This document shows, one piece after another, positions 1 through 9,463 of a stretch of 64,000 nucleotides of DNA. The notes beneath the pieces were generated by a model. It was given only the letters and a program-made list of their open reading frames with translations. It made no database searches and was not told where the DNA came from. A program made the translations under genes and the position numbers. The first letter of the stretch is position 1. Each line of letters begins with the position of its first letter. Source of the stretch: an uncultured Chloroflexus sp. (GTDB lineage Bacteria; Chloroflexota; Chloroflexia; Chloroflexales; Chloroflexaceae); assembly GCF_937951745.1 (NCBI RefSeq), contig NZ_CALFBQ010000004.1:55767-119766 (forward strand). The letters run 5' to 3'.

Positions 1-1
1 C

Positions 2-1303
2 AACCGGCGCGGCGTGTTTAACCAATTGCGCTGGCTGACCCGCGAGTTGCGCGCGGCGATGCGTGATTACGCTTTGCTGGGGCCTGAGGCGCTGCCGCCG
101 CTGACATTTGCCGATGGATCGCAGGTTGCCGCCTCGCCTGACCTTAGCCGCTACGTGCTGAGCCGCGCTCTTGCCCCAACGACGACGCCGGGCCAGCTCG
201 ATCCGCTGCTCTGGGCCGTTGCCCCTACCTATCAGCGCCTATTCGACCTCGATCCGCGCCTTGAACCAATTGATTGGCCGGCGCCGTCCGAACCGTTCCT
301 TACCCGACCCACCGAGCGCAACTTCCCGGTCACATCGTTTTTCGATCACGACGCGCCGTTTCTGCGTGAGAACGGTTCAGTGCATACCTTCTGGGGGCGG
401 GCCGAAACCGATCGTTCGTTCGCTTACGATGGCCATACTGGTTGGGATTACGCGCTGGGGCCGCCCGACCGGGTGCTGGCCGCCGCTCCGGGCCGGGTGG
501 TCTTTGCCGGTTTTTCTGATGATGGCTGCCCCACGCCGGCGGGTGGGGTGATTATTGACCACGGCAACGGCTATCGCACGCTCTATTGGCATTTGGCCCG
601 CGTCAGCGTGACTGCGGGTGAAACGGTTGACCGCGGCGCGGTGATCGGGATCGCTGGCGATACCGGTTGCGCGCGTGGCGCGCATCTCCATTTGCAGGTG
701 CAATATCTTGGGCGCGATGTCGATCCGTATGGCTGGTGCGGCACTGATCCCGATCCATGGGCAGTGAATCCGGTGGGGCAGATCAGCGTGTGGTTGTGGG
801 CCGATATGCCCTCGCCGTGCGCGCCGCCGCCTCCCGGCGTGATTGTAGTTGACGATGCCGATCCGGGTTTTCGCGTAAGTGGCGATTGGCAATCGCTTGC
901 GATCGGATACAGTGGCGGCTCCCGCTTTGCCCCGTCGCAACTTGCCGCCAGCACAGCGAGGCCGTGGCGCTTTAGCGATTTTGCTGCACCCCGGGTTGCA
1001 ATTTGGCAGCCAGCATTGCCGGCTGCCGGTAGCTACCGGGTGCTGGCGTATGTTCCGTTTGCGCTTAATGGCTACGATGATTCACGCGAGGCCCGCTTCT
1101 TGATCCGCCACCGCGATGGCGAAACGATCGTGACGGTTGATCTCGAAGCTGAGCGCAACTGGTGGGCCGATCTGGGGGTGTATGTATTCGATCCGGCAGC
1201 CACGCCGTTCGTGGCTACCGGCACCTTGGCCGGCGATCGGCAGCGAGGCATCTGGGCCGACGCGATCGCCTTCATACCGGTAGCTGAGCCTACGACGCGC
1301 TAA
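2..1303 (+). CDS. M23 family metallopeptidase with golvesin-like C-terminal domain (5' partial)
   Basis: The open frame runs off the left edge and there is no convincing ribosome site or signal peptide at the first GTG (position 14), so the N-terminus is probably missing. Counting from that GTG, a LytM/M23 endopeptidase domain spans about residues 105-245. Zn ligands are visible as GHTGWD (H141, D145) and GAHLHLQV (H224, H226), with an extra histidine in YWHL (H193). M23 enzymes cut peptidoglycan cross-bridges outside the cytoplasm. Residues about 275-425 (from VDDADPGF to ADAIAFIPV) resemble the golvesin C-terminal-like domain that often closes secreted hydrolases. The gene's 3' end overlaps the convergent ABC permease by 14 bp. 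Confidence 0.85.
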   Translation, partial: NRRGVFNQLRWLTRELRAAMRDYALLGPEALPPLTFADGSQVAASPDLSRYVLSRALAPTTTPGQLDPLLWAVAPTYQRLFDLDPRLEPIDWPAPSEPFLTRPTERNFPVTSFFDHDAPFLRENGSVHTFWGRAETDRSFAYDGHTGWDYALGPPDRVLAAAPGRVVFAGFSDDGCPTPAGGVIIDHGNGYRTLYWHLARVSVTAGETVDRGAVIGIAGDTGCARGAHLHLQVQYLGRDVDPYGWCGTDPDPWAVNPVGQISVWLWADMPSPCAPPPPGVIVVDDADPGFRVSGDWQSLAIGYSGGSRFAPSQLAASTARPWRFSDFAAPRVAIWQPALPAAGSYRVLAYVPFALNGYDDSREARFLIRHRDGETIVTVDLEAERNWWADLGVYVFDPAATPFVATGTLAGDRQRGIWADAIAFIPVAEPTTR

Positions 1304-2069
1304 AGAGGAGATCGCGTTGATTGAAAGCGTAGCGGGCTAAGCCAAGAAACGCCAGCAGCAATGAGCATTGGGCCAACAGGTTTGACCACGCCGCTATCTG
1401 TGCGAAAGCCCGGCTGATGCTCAACTGATACCCGTAAAAGACCGGTACTAATGGCCCGCTCAGGATTGTCTGAAAGGCGCGCAGCACATTAACTAGGAGG
1501 GGGTTGATCTCGGTGAGTTGGTTGATGACCGGCCCGCCGATCACGTTGCTTGATAGGGCGATGGCAACCAAGGCGAGCACGAAGAGCCGCCAGCCGGTTC
1601 CAAGCACGAGCGGCGAGAGCAAGAGCGTGAGCGCCGCAACCAGCCCGACGTTCAGGATGAGTGGCAAGGTCGCTAGGAACCATCCGGTCACATCGAGATC
1701 GGTTGCGCGATTGATCAGGGCCGCCAAGAGGCAGAGAGTCCCATACATCGCCAATGCGACGGTGACGGCGGCCAAGAATAACCCGATCAGATACGCCCCC
1801 CGGCTAACGTTGTGCGCCAAGACGATGTACCCCTGTGGCCGATCGCCAAGACTGATCATATAGCTGGTGGTGACAATCGCCATAGCCGGGCTAAAAAGAC
1901 CCAACACCGTAAACAGATAACCGGCGCTCATCGGGGCTCCGGTCGGGCGCAACAAGACGACATAGCAGGCGACAGCGGCTACCACCTCTAGCAAAACTCG
2001 CCCCGATCGCAGATATTCTAGCAATGTAAATCCGGCGAGCCGGACAGCTTGCGCGATCGATCGCATCAT
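1290..2069 (-). CDS. ABC-2 type transporter permease
   Basis: A 259-residue very hydrophobic protein with about six predicted membrane segments, matching the usual length of ABC-2 permeases of the NosY/YhaP type. It carries no signal peptide or soluble domain. Its start overlaps the stop of the upstream ATPase gene by 4 bp, so the two are translationally coupled and form one exporter. The substrate cannot be read from the sequence. Antibiotic or lipid export and membrane-protein assembly are all known roles of the family. Confidence 0.8.
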   Translation of the reverse strand: MMRSIAQAVRLAGFTLLEYLRSGRVLLEVVAAVACYVVLLRPTGAPMSAGYLFTVLGLFSPAMAIVTTSYMISLGDRPQGYIVLAHNVSRGAYLIGLFLAAVTVALAMYGTLCLLAALINRATDLDVTGWFLATLPLILNVGLVAALTLLLSPLVLGTGWRLFVLALVAIALSSNVIGGPVINQLTEINPLLVNVLRAFQTILSGPLVPVFYGYQLSISRAFAQIAAWSNLLAQCSLLLAFLGLARYAFNQRDLLFSAS

Positions 2070-3124
2070 TGTTTGCCCTCCCTCTGGCTAGGCGGATTGG
2101 TACTGCTGCGCTGTAACAGTCGCTTCAACATCGGGTCAATATCGTCAGTTGGCGGTTTGAGCAACGTTTCGCGCAACACTGGGCGGAGGGATGTCACGTT
2201 GCCAACCAGTAAATTGTCGACCGGCTCGCCGCGCACGGTGCGCAGATAAATCTGCGCTAACCGGCTCATTTGTGGTTCAAGGGCGTGGATTGACACATTG
2301 GCTTCGATCAAGGTCTGCAATACTTTGGCCTGCAACTCAGGCGTATGTGGACTGATTAACACCGCCTGCTCGGTGCATTGCACTTCGCGCCCGATCATTT
2401 CCAATCGCTGGCGCAACGGTAGATCGAGTGGCCCAGTTTGCACGATGATGCTGCCAGCGGATTGCCGTACCTCGGCGACGTTGAGTTCGAGCGCAATGTT
2501 GCCATTGGTCAGAATGCCGGCGCGGTCGCAGAGATATTCGACTTCGGCTAGTCGATGAGTGCAGAGCAAGACAGTATGACCACGCTGACGTACACCGTTG
2601 AGTAGGGTTAGCAACTCTTGCTGACCGTCGAGGTCAAGGCCACTGGTTGGTTCATCGATCAGCAACAGATCGGGATCGGTCAAAAGCGCTTGGGCAATGC
2701 CGAAACGCTGGAGCATGCCCTTGGAAAAGGTGCGCAGGTGGCGATTGGCCACCGTGGCGAGTCCGGTCAGTTCAAGAAGTTCGTCAATCCGTTGGCGCAA
2801 CTGGCTGGCCGGCATCTCATCGAAGCGACCGAGGAAGGTGAGATATTCGCGAGGAGTGTAGTAGCTGTGATAGCGCTGTCGTTCGGGCATATAGCCGATC
2901 AGGCGGCGTTGCGCTTCCAAATTGGCGCTGCCGAGCACGCGGATGCGCCCGCTATCGGGGTGCAAGAAGCCGAGCAGCAGATGGATGAGCGTGGATTTGC
3001 CAGCCCCGTTTGGCCCTAACAAACCATACACTTCACCGGCGACGACACGCAGATTGACGCCGCGTAATACCGAGACGTGACCGTAACGTTTCGTAAGACC
3101 TTCAACGACAATGACATCGGTCAT
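2066..3124 (-). CDS. ABC transporter ATP-binding protein
   Basis: The nucleotide-binding domain shows Walker A GPNGAGKST, a variant signature FSKGMLQR in place of LSGGQ, and Walker B LLLIDEPTSGLD followed by the switch histidine in CTHR. The first ~220 residues form the NBD. A ~130-residue C-terminal extension, as in NosF/CcmA-type ATPases, follows. I chose the start at 3124 (MTDVIVVEG) because GGAG lies 9 nt upstream; an in-frame ATG at 3154 lacks a site. It energises the permease that follows. FSKGM signatures are common in ABC-2 exporters and do not imply loss of function. Confidence 0.87.
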   Translation of the reverse strand: MTDVIVVEGLTKRYGHVSVLRGVNLRVVAGEVYGLLGPNGAGKSTLIHLLLGFLHPDSGRIRVLGSANLEAQRRLIGYMPERQRYHSYYTPREYLTFLGRFDEMPASQLRQRIDELLELTGLATVANRHLRTFSKGMLQRFGIAQALLTDPDLLLIDEPTSGLDLDGQQELLTLLNGVRQRGHTVLLCTHRLAEVEYLCDRAGILTNGNIALELNVAEVRQSAGSIIVQTGPLDLPLRQRLEMIGREVQCTEQAVLISPHTPELQAKVLQTLIEANVSIHALEPQMSRLAQIYLRTVRGEPVDNLLVGNVTSLRPVLRETLLKPPTDDIDPMLKRLLQRSSTNPPSQREGKQ

Positions 3125-3352
3125 GATGCCGAACTCCGGTGATGATGGCTGCAATGAGCGATGTATGCTACATTATGTGTCAACGTATGCAATGTTGCGA
3201 AAGGCGGCATCATCGGTTCATCCGCGCTCGCTCATCTGACTACGAGGATGGTCGGTTTGTTGGGAAGGGCATCGATTTCACCGCGCTACCTCTCTTAGGA
3301 ACGCATAGTAAGCGCGCTAGGATGGGATCACGCCGCAGATAGCGGAAGGCAT

Positions 3353-4168
3353 TCAGGCGCTTTGTCCTAATCCCAGCATTGCCACAGCCAATACCGCCAG
3401 ACTCCCCGCCCAGATGAGCGTAGTGCGAAGCGCCGCCGGCACGCTTAAGCGTGGCAGCCGGCCTTGCAACCATTGGAGAGCAAGGGCTGTGATGGCGCTG
3501 CCGCCAATGATGATCAACAGCTCAGCCCATGGCGGCAGCAGTTCGCGCGGTAAGCCTGCCATCCAGACGACGGTCAGCAGGGCTGCCGCAACTGTATCGC
3601 GAGCAAACGTTAAGGTTGCCGCCGGACGCGCTGGCAACCCTTCGGTGATCCCCTGCGGCCCTAACGATGGTTCTGGCCCGAATGGACCCCAGTTGATCGC
3701 CGCCGGCAGGCTGAACAGACCGGCCAGCCAGATGAGCAGGTGGCCGCTGAGCGTCCAGCCGCTCAAACCGCCTGAGCTGCTCAGGCTGATGACAGCGACA
3801 CTCCATACGATGGCTCGTCCCAATACGCCGATTTGAGCTTCGCGCACAGCGGCGCGCACGAGGTGAGGCGCCCCGGACGACAACGCCGGCCAGAAGGGGA
3901 GCCACGCCGCCGCTTCCAAACATACCCAAGCCCCTAACCAACCAAATGGCAGTGGCGCCGGATGCCATGGCCACGGCAAACTGGCCAGACCGCCGGCAAC
4001 TAATCCCAGCGTGGCCAGCGCCAGCCAGCCAATCCAGTCCGTGGTCAGGAGCAAGCTGCCATTGGCCGGCAGTTGGCGGGTGGTGAGCAAACGGTAGCCA
4101 ATGCCTAGCCCGATAGCCAGTGCGCCGCCCGGATAGATGATCAGTGCTATCAATCCGGCTATCAACAT
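3353..4168 (-). CDS. Membrane protein, possible NuoH/HyfC-like subunit
   Basis: A 271-residue protein with about seven or eight hydrophobic segments, last in the five-gene operon of hydrogenase-like subunits and 29 nt after the NuoN-like gene. In this position a NuoH/HyfC-type subunit, which links the membrane arm to the catalytic module, would be expected. A loop at about residues 160-190 (GPFGPEPSLGP, then TEGLPARPAATLTFARD) is only loosely like the acidic loop of NuoH. I therefore give that identity as inference from context; from sequence alone it is an unrecognised polytopic membrane protein. Confidence 0.5.
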   Translation of the reverse strand: MLIAGLIALIIYPGGALAIGLGIGYRLLTTRQLPANGSLLLTTDWIGWLALATLGLVAGGLASLPWPWHPAPLPFGWLGAWVCLEAAAWLPFWPALSSGAPHLVRAAVREAQIGVLGRAIVWSVAVISLSSSGGLSGWTLSGHLLIWLAGLFSLPAAINWGPFGPEPSLGPQGITEGLPARPAATLTFARDTVAAALLTVVWMAGLPRELLPPWAELLIIIGGSAITALALQWLQGRLPRLSVPAALRTTLIWAGSLAVLAVAMLGLGQSA

Positions 4169-4197
4169 GAAGGTTGTCGCTTCCTTTCTCTGCTTTG

Positions 4198-5649
4198 CTA
4201 TACAGCGTGCAGCGCAGCCAGACTGCGCACCGCCGCTTCGATCGTTGGCAACAGCACATTCGGGCAGAGGCCGATTGCCAACATCACAGCCAGCAAGATG
4301 CTGATGAGGGCAACGCTGCTCAATGGTTCGCTAGCTGGTTGGGGCAGCGGCAGGCGATCCAGTTCGGTTTCGCCAAGCAGCGGCGGTTCCTCATCTGAGG
4401 GAATGTCGCGCGAACCAATCAGATACTGCACGGCCAATTGCACCAGTGTCAGCGCCGCTAAGCCCATTGCCGCCAGCACGATCAACAATTCGCCCCAATG
4501 GATCGCTGCGGCTGCTTGTAATACTAAGAGCGAGCTGGTTCCACCCGGAAACGGCAACCAACCGATTAACGCTAACCCGCCACCTAACACGCCGGCGCCT
4601 GCCACTGGCTGGCGCCAGAAGAGGTCGTTCCGAGATTCTGCGGTCAGGCGCTCGTGCGGATGTTCGAGCAGGGCCAGACTGATCAGAATGGTTGTCACGG
4701 CTAACGCTAGATTGATCACACCAACCAGCGCGCCACTCAGGCCGGATAATGACAGTGAGGCGAATCCATAGAATATGATACCGCAATTGCTTGCGATCAG
4801 ATAGGCAATGCGCTGGCGCAACGTACTTGCGGTCAATGCTAGCGCGCTGGCTAACACGGCGCTGATCGCCGCCCCGATGCGCAGCACATGAAGCGCTTGC
4901 CCTCCCTCGAAGAGCAGCGTCGGAAAACTTTGCATCGTCAGCAACAAAACGAGCAAGCTCGCCGGCGCTGGTAGGGCGATAATAAGGATGGCCGCCAGCG
5001 ATCCGGCGTATGATATCAGATCGACCAGCCACGAATGGAACGGCGTCAGCGCCATACGCAACGCAAATCCGGCGGCCAGCAAGGCTAAGATAAACCGAGC
5101 TGGCGAAATGCGCCCCGGCAGTTCACCCGGACGAAAGATATCGGTGAGGACGTAGGCGATGTAGAGCAAGATACCGGCAACGACCATTAAGACCAGATAC
5201 TTCAATGCAGTTGCCAGCGTCTGCCGGTTGACCAAGACCCCGGCTCCGGTTGGTAGATCAACAATGGCTAGCACCGTTGTCAGACCGATGGCCACCAACA
5301 CCAAGGCGGTCACGAACGAGTCTTGCATCACCAGAATTGCGATCGTTTGACCAACGGTGAGCAGGCCGATGGCGCTGAAGTTTTCGCCGTGCGGCACGAT
5401 GAGCGCCGCGGTCAGTGTTGCAATGCCCACCCCTAAAAATAGAAAGAGAAAGATTTGGTTGAGCGGGCTGAGCAATAATGTCACTCCTAAGACGCGCACC
5501 GGATCGTCAACCCGTACTTGTACGGCGAGCAACAATTCAACGACTAGCGTCCCGATGCTCAGCGCAATGGCAATGCGGGGCAACCGGCGCAAGAGAAAGG
5601 TGCTGAAGGCCATACTGAGCGGGAAAAAGATGAGTAACAGGTACAGCAT
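4198..5649 (-). CDS. Proton-antiporter-like subunit (NuoN/HyfF/MrpD family)
   Basis: A 483-residue polytopic protein with about 13-14 membrane segments and the proton-antiporter fold signatures of NuoN/NuoM/NuoL. The TM5-type helix TALKYLVLMVVAG, the broken-helix region LRMALTPFHSWLVDL (Arg where complex I subunits usually carry the TM7 Lys) and RQRIAYLIASNCG (the IKRLLAYSSI region) are recognisable. It would move protons or sodium ions in a complex I-like or group 4 hydrogenase-like enzyme. It starts 2 nt after the stop of the HyfE/NuoK-like gene. The C-terminal ~60 residues are polar before a last hydrophobic helix. Confidence 0.78.
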   Translation of the reverse strand: MLYLLLIFFPLSMAFSTFLLRRLPRIAIALSIGTLVVELLLAVQVRVDDPVRVLGVTLLLSPLNQIFLFLFLGVGIATLTAALIVPHGENFSAIGLLTVGQTIAILVMQDSFVTALVLVAIGLTTVLAIVDLPTGAGVLVNRQTLATALKYLVLMVVAGILLYIAYVLTDIFRPGELPGRISPARFILALLAAGFALRMALTPFHSWLVDLISYAGSLAAILIIALPAPASLLVLLLTMQSFPTLLFEGGQALHVLRIGAAISAVLASALALTASTLRQRIAYLIASNCGIIFYGFASLSLSGLSGALVGVINLALAVTTILISLALLEHPHERLTAESRNDLFWRQPVAGAGVLGGGLALIGWLPFPGGTSSLLVLQAAAAIHWGELLIVLAAMGLAALTLVQLAVQYLIGSRDIPSDEEPPLLGETELDRLPLPQPASEPLSSVALISILLAVMLAIGLCPNVLLPTIEAAVRSLAALHAV

Positions 5650-5651
5650 GG

Positions 5652-6374
5652 TTATCCGCGGTAGAGTTCGCTGATCGCGAGCGTCTTCAATCGCCCATAG
5701 ACGATCCCAGCGAGGTAGGCGATAGCCAAGGCCAGCAAGATTTGGACAACGCTGAGCAACAGTAGCGCCATAATCTTTAAGCCGCTTGCCGCCGGCGCGC
5801 TCATGACCGCACTGTACAATAAGTCAATCCCGCTGGTGCAGAGGAGCAAGCCCAAGCCGATTTTCAATACGTCGCTAGCCGTGGCCATCGTGAGCATACC
5901 GCTAAGCGCAAGCCAGTACCATGCGAAATCGAGACCGGGACTGGGCGCAATCGGGTAGATGATCGGCAGAACGATGCTGGCGATCAAGGCGGCAACTCCT
6001 GACCAAAATGGAAAGACATAATCAATCAACCGCAGCGTTTCGGTGGAGCGTTGGCGAGCAGCGGCGCGCAAGGCTCGGCGTAGCTCGGCTTGCCCGAACT
6101 CATCGAGGTCTTCGAGACCATAATCGCGCGAAAAAGTGAGTGCCGTGACCGCGAGAATGAGCGTGGTGCAGACGCCAGTAATGAGTTTGATCAAGGCTAG
6201 CGAACTTAGCCCTGCTTGGCCGAGATCGGGTCGCACGAAGGGTTGTTCGTTCAGTAAGCCGGCCAGCGCCCCATAGTTCAACAGCAACAAGATGACTGTC
6301 AGCCGCCAATCGCGCAACAGTAAGATGCCGCCTGCCGAGATGCCGAGCAGTATGATCCAGATATCAAACGTCAT
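5652..6374 (-). CDS. HyfE/NuoK-like membrane subunit
   Basis: A 240-residue membrane protein with two hydrophobic N-terminal helices, a charged loop near residues 85-115 and about four more helices. The C-terminal part (DVLKIGLGLLLCTSGIDLL, then a long helix ending in AYLAGIVYGR) follows the NuoK/MrpC pattern seen in HyfE of hydrogenase 4. It is wedged between the two antiporter-like genes, 28 nt downstream of the HyfB-like gene. In the family this subunit forms part of the proton path. The assignment rests on pattern and context. Confidence 0.62.
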   Translation of the reverse strand: MTFDIWIILLGISAGGILLLRDWRLTVILLLLNYGALAGLLNEQPFVRPDLGQAGLSSLALIKLITGVCTTLILAVTALTFSRDYGLEDLDEFGQAELRRALRAAARQRSTETLRLIDYVFPFWSGVAALIASIVLPIIYPIAPSPGLDFAWYWLALSGMLTMATASDVLKIGLGLLLCTSGIDLLYSAVMSAPAASGLKIMALLLLSVVQILLALAIAYLAGIVYGRLKTLAISELYRG

Positions 6375-6402
6375 AGTCCGTCATTCCTTGTCAAGGCGAC
6401 GT

Positions 6403-8103
6403 TCATTGCGCCATCAAGATGAGGATGGCCAACAGCGCGACGATTACGCCAAAGAGGTAGTAGCGTTGCTCGAAGATGATCATGCCGGTATGCAACATGC
6501 TCGCTACCCGATCGATCGCGCGCCCCAGCCAAATCAGCGCTGTGTGCGCATCGGCGGCTTCCGCCAGCCCGCGCAACCTATCACCCATTCCCTGCCAAGT
6601 GGGGATAACGGGGTTGCCGATATTGGGTGGCGGGTCGAGCCGCTTAGCTCGCCGCGCTAATAGCCATCCGCCAAGGCCGCTGGCCAAGGCAAAGCTAATC
6701 AACGGCCAAGCAACCGGATCGGCGGGGAGCACTGGCGGGGCAAAGGGCGACCAGCTCAACCACAGCGGCCATGCCAACCACGGGATCAGGCCGGCCAATA
6801 CCAGTGGCGCGAGTGCCAAGCCTCCAAGCATGCCTTCTGGCCAATGTTCGCGCGTCGTCGTCTGACCATGCCAGCACCGGATTACGAGCGGCAACCCGGC
6901 TGCTAGACCGATCAGGGCAGCGGCGATGAGTGGCGCAATAGCCCAAACCAACCGGGTGGCGAGTGCTTCGATCAGCCAGCGCCATCCCCAAAAGCTCCAC
7001 CCAAGCGGAAGACCGGTGGCAATGGCGGTGGTGAGCAGCCAAAGTACGCCGCTCAAGGGTAGCGCCACCTGCGCTGCTGATCCGTCAAGCGCATCGCTAC
7101 TCTGACGTTGGATGATCGCTGCGACCACGATCCCGCCAGCAATGGCATGGAGCTGCAAGGCCAGTAAGAGTGCCGGTGCGGCTAAGCCGGCCAGAGGATC
7201 GTTGATGACTGCGGCGCACACGATCACCCCGGCTTGTAGTGCGCCCTGCCACAACCCCAACTCGCGCCCATTCGCCGCGCAGAGCGCACCGACTGCGGCT
7301 CCGAGCGCGCCGATGGCGCCAGCAGCAGCCAACAACTGGCCGGCGAGCGCCGGCAATGGCGGTAATTGCGGTATGACCCGCACCACGAACCCCAACCCAA
7401 TCGTTGGCAATACCAGCCCAGCGATTAGCGCACCAACCGGCGCTGGCGCATGGGCAAAGCTCAAGCGTGTTCCGGCGAACGGCGGCGCTCCGGCTAAGGC
7501 CAGTGCGCCGATCACCGCGAAGAGTACCGGCGCTGTTGCAGGCGTTGTATCAGGGGTCAGCAGCGCCATAAGCGCAATGAGACCGCTCACGGCCACGACG
7601 GCGACTGCTCCGGCAATCAGGTGCGGGGGAAGTCGCCCCGGTGCCGGCATCACACCGCTAGCGAGTAACGCGCCGTGGGCGGCCAGCACAGCCAGCGCCC
7701 AACTGAGCGGGGTCAACACGCTGAATGGGGGGATCGTTAAGCTGAGTAGCGCAGCGGCAAGCGCCAATGTGAGCCAGCCAAACAGTGTACCAAAGCTTTT
7801 AGTAGCGGGGGGAACGGCGAGTGCTAACGCGAGCAGACCAATGGTTCCGCCAAATAATAGCCCTCCTGCCAGCGCTCGTTCGCTCAGAGCAACTGGCGCT
7901 GGCAAGACCACTGCGATCGCGCCAATGCTGTACAACGGCGTCGCCTCCGCCGGTTCAAGCGGGTCAATGATGACCCCAACCATGGCGATCCCGCTGGCTA
8001 GCGTAGCGAGTAACGCTAAGCGCCGGGTAATGCCAGCGCGGCTGAGCAGAAAGCAAGCGGTAGCAACCGCCAGTAAGCTTATCAGTCCGGCAGTAACACC
8101 CAT
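6403..8103 (-). CDS. HyfB/NuoL-like membrane subunit (degenerate antiporter)
   Basis: A 566-residue protein with about 14-16 hydrophobic helices, second in the operon and 35 nt after the large-subunit gene. The segment APAPVGALIAGLVLPTIG matches the conserved PTPVSALIHA region of NuoL/HyfB. The part before it reads ALALAGAPPFAGTRL, where complex I subunits have a TM7 Lys in KSAQFP; that Lys appears absent. The AYSTISQLGY-like helix is also changed (GLWQGALQAGVIV). It therefore looks like a structural antiporter-type subunit whose pumping ability is doubtful. One polar loop sits near residues 495-520. Confidence 0.7.
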   Translation of the reverse strand: MGVTAGLISLLAVATACFLLSRAGITRRLALLATLASGIAMVGVIIDPLEPAEATPLYSIGAIAVVLPAPVALSERALAGGLLFGGTIGLLALALAVPPATKSFGTLFGWLTLALAAALLSLTIPPFSVLTPLSWALAVLAAHGALLASGVMPAPGRLPPHLIAGAVAVVAVSGLIALMALLTPDTTPATAPVLFAVIGALALAGAPPFAGTRLSFAHAPAPVGALIAGLVLPTIGLGFVVRVIPQLPPLPALAGQLLAAAGAIGALGAAVGALCAANGRELGLWQGALQAGVIVCAAVINDPLAGLAAPALLLALQLHAIAGGIVVAAIIQRQSSDALDGSAAQVALPLSGVLWLLTTAIATGLPLGWSFWGWRWLIEALATRLVWAIAPLIAAALIGLAAGLPLVIRCWHGQTTTREHWPEGMLGGLALAPLVLAGLIPWLAWPLWLSWSPFAPPVLPADPVAWPLISFALASGLGGWLLARRAKRLDPPPNIGNPVIPTWQGMGDRLRGLAEAADAHTALIWLGRAIDRVASMLHTGMIIFEQRYYLFGVIVALLAILILMAQ

Positions 8104-8138
8104 GAAGCGTCGCTATCCTCCCCCTGATTGCAGAAGCG

Positions 8139-9224
8139 TTATTCGCGACCAATGATATAGGTCGCTGCTTGCCAGCATGCCGTGCATGGGTCGGTTGAGA
8201 TGGCGATCAGGAGCGCATCGTCAACCGCAGCTTTTTGCAGGAGTGAACGCGCTAGTAAGCGGTCAAGTTGCGGCGCAATCCCGATCTGCACCTCGGTGAG
8301 ACGCTGGCCGTCGCTGCGCACAGTATACCGCAGGGGGCCGCGCGGTGCTTCGACGGTTGCGGTTGTTTCACCTGCCCGCAACTGGATCGGCTCCTGCATG
8401 ACGCCAATCGGGAGATTATGCAACCAACGCGCCGCCACGCGCAACGCTTCAATCGCTTCCAACAACAAGACGACCGCCCGCGCATACACATCGCCGCCCT
8501 CTTCCACCACGAGCGCTGGGGCAAGGACGGTATACCCGGCGTATGGCGCATCGGTGCGCACATCGGTGGGTACGCCGCTAGCGCGCGCCAAGGGGCCAGC
8601 CAGCCCAAACTCTTTGGCGGCGCCAGTGTTCAAAACGCCGATATCAACCATGCGCGCCAAGAGCGTTCGGCGTGGGATCGTTTGCTCGGCCACTGCGATC
8701 ATCGCCGGTAACAAATCGTTGATCGCTTGTTCGGCGCTGGCTAAGGCGCTCTCATCCGGCTCTTCCGCTAATCCGCCCGGCCGAATCACCGCCGCTTCGT
8801 AGCGACCGCATAGGTTGAGTAAGATCGAGCGGATCCGGGTTTCAAGCCGGCTTAGCCGCGCAGCATCACGTAAGCCCAAGGCGGTGGCTAGCGCGGCCAG
8901 TGTATTGGTATGCGATGCCGCGCGTTCCAGTTCCGCCAAAATAGCGCGGATGGCTTGCGCCCGTAGCGGTGGAGTCACTTCGGTAAGCGCCTCAATGGCC
9001 AAGCTTAGTGCTAAGGTATGCGCAACGCTGCAATAGGGGCAGATCTGCGCAGACGCGCGCATCGCGCTCTCAATGCCGCCCTGCGTGAGCCGGCGAGCGT
9101 ACGCGCCGTCGCCGATCGTTGGCCGGTATTCGACATCAATAATGTATTCACCCTGTATCGTCAGCGTGACGTGCTCGCCATGCCACGCGCCTGCAACCGG
9201 TTGGAGCGCCAGTTGGTACTTCAA
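8139..9224 (-). CDS. Group 4 [NiFe]-hydrogenase-like large subunit (HycE/NuoD family)
   Basis: A 361-residue member of the [NiFe]-hydrogenase large subunit / NuoD family. Both metal-binding pairs are present: ICPYCSVAHTLAL near residue 60 (group 4 L1 motif, usually ICGICS..H) and DPCTACW near the C-terminus (L2 motif). All four cysteines that would hold the Ni-Fe centre are therefore kept, unlike in NuoD. Translation appears to start at TTG (9224) behind AGGAGAGG. There is no NuoC-like N-terminal domain. It heads the operon with four membrane subunits, but no small subunit, ferredoxin or maturation gene is next to it, so its electron partner is unknown. Confidence 0.82.
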   Translation of the reverse strand: MKYQLALQPVAGAWHGEHVTLTIQGEYIIDVEYRPTIGDGAYARRLTQGGIESAMRASAQICPYCSVAHTLALSLAIEALTEVTPPLRAQAIRAILAELERAASHTNTLAALATALGLRDAARLSRLETRIRSILLNLCGRYEAAVIRPGGLAEEPDESALASAEQAINDLLPAMIAVAEQTIPRRTLLARMVDIGVLNTGAAKEFGLAGPLARASGVPTDVRTDAPYAGYTVLAPALVVEEGGDVYARAVVLLLEAIEALRVAARWLHNLPIGVMQEPIQLRAGETTATVEAPRGPLRYTVRSDGQRLTEVQIGIAPQLDRLLARSLLQKAAVDDALLIAISTDPCTACWQAATYIIGRE

Positions 9225-9250
9225 TCCGCCTCTCCTCTCTGTCGCGGCGC

Positions 9251-9259
9251 ATTATACCA
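9251..9259 (-). promoter_or_regulatory. Extended -10 promoter of the hydrogenase-like operon
   Basis: On the minus strand TGG-TATAAT stands about 30 nt before the TTG start of the large subunit gene. It is a good extended -10; no strong -35 is seen. The placement agrees with the operon starting at this gene. Confidence 0.5.
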
Positions 9260-9463
9260 CGCTCCCTTCAACCAGTGCAGCGGCGGCCATCCACCGTCGA
9301 TCCACCCGCCGATCCACCCAGAGATGGTAGGCTTGTACAATGAACGATGGTACAGTAGAGAGGCGTCGAGCTGAACTCCGGCGCCACGCTCAATGCCTAA
9401 ATCATATCAGCGCTAGCGGTAGTTCAGGTGCTTTTGGCGTCTGCTAAGCGAGGAGAAATGACG

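Noticed and set aside
7112..8155. Long plus-strand open frame opposite the HyfB-like gene
   Set aside because: Alanine/proline-rich antisense shadow of a GC-rich membrane gene; no ribosome site and no recognisable fold.
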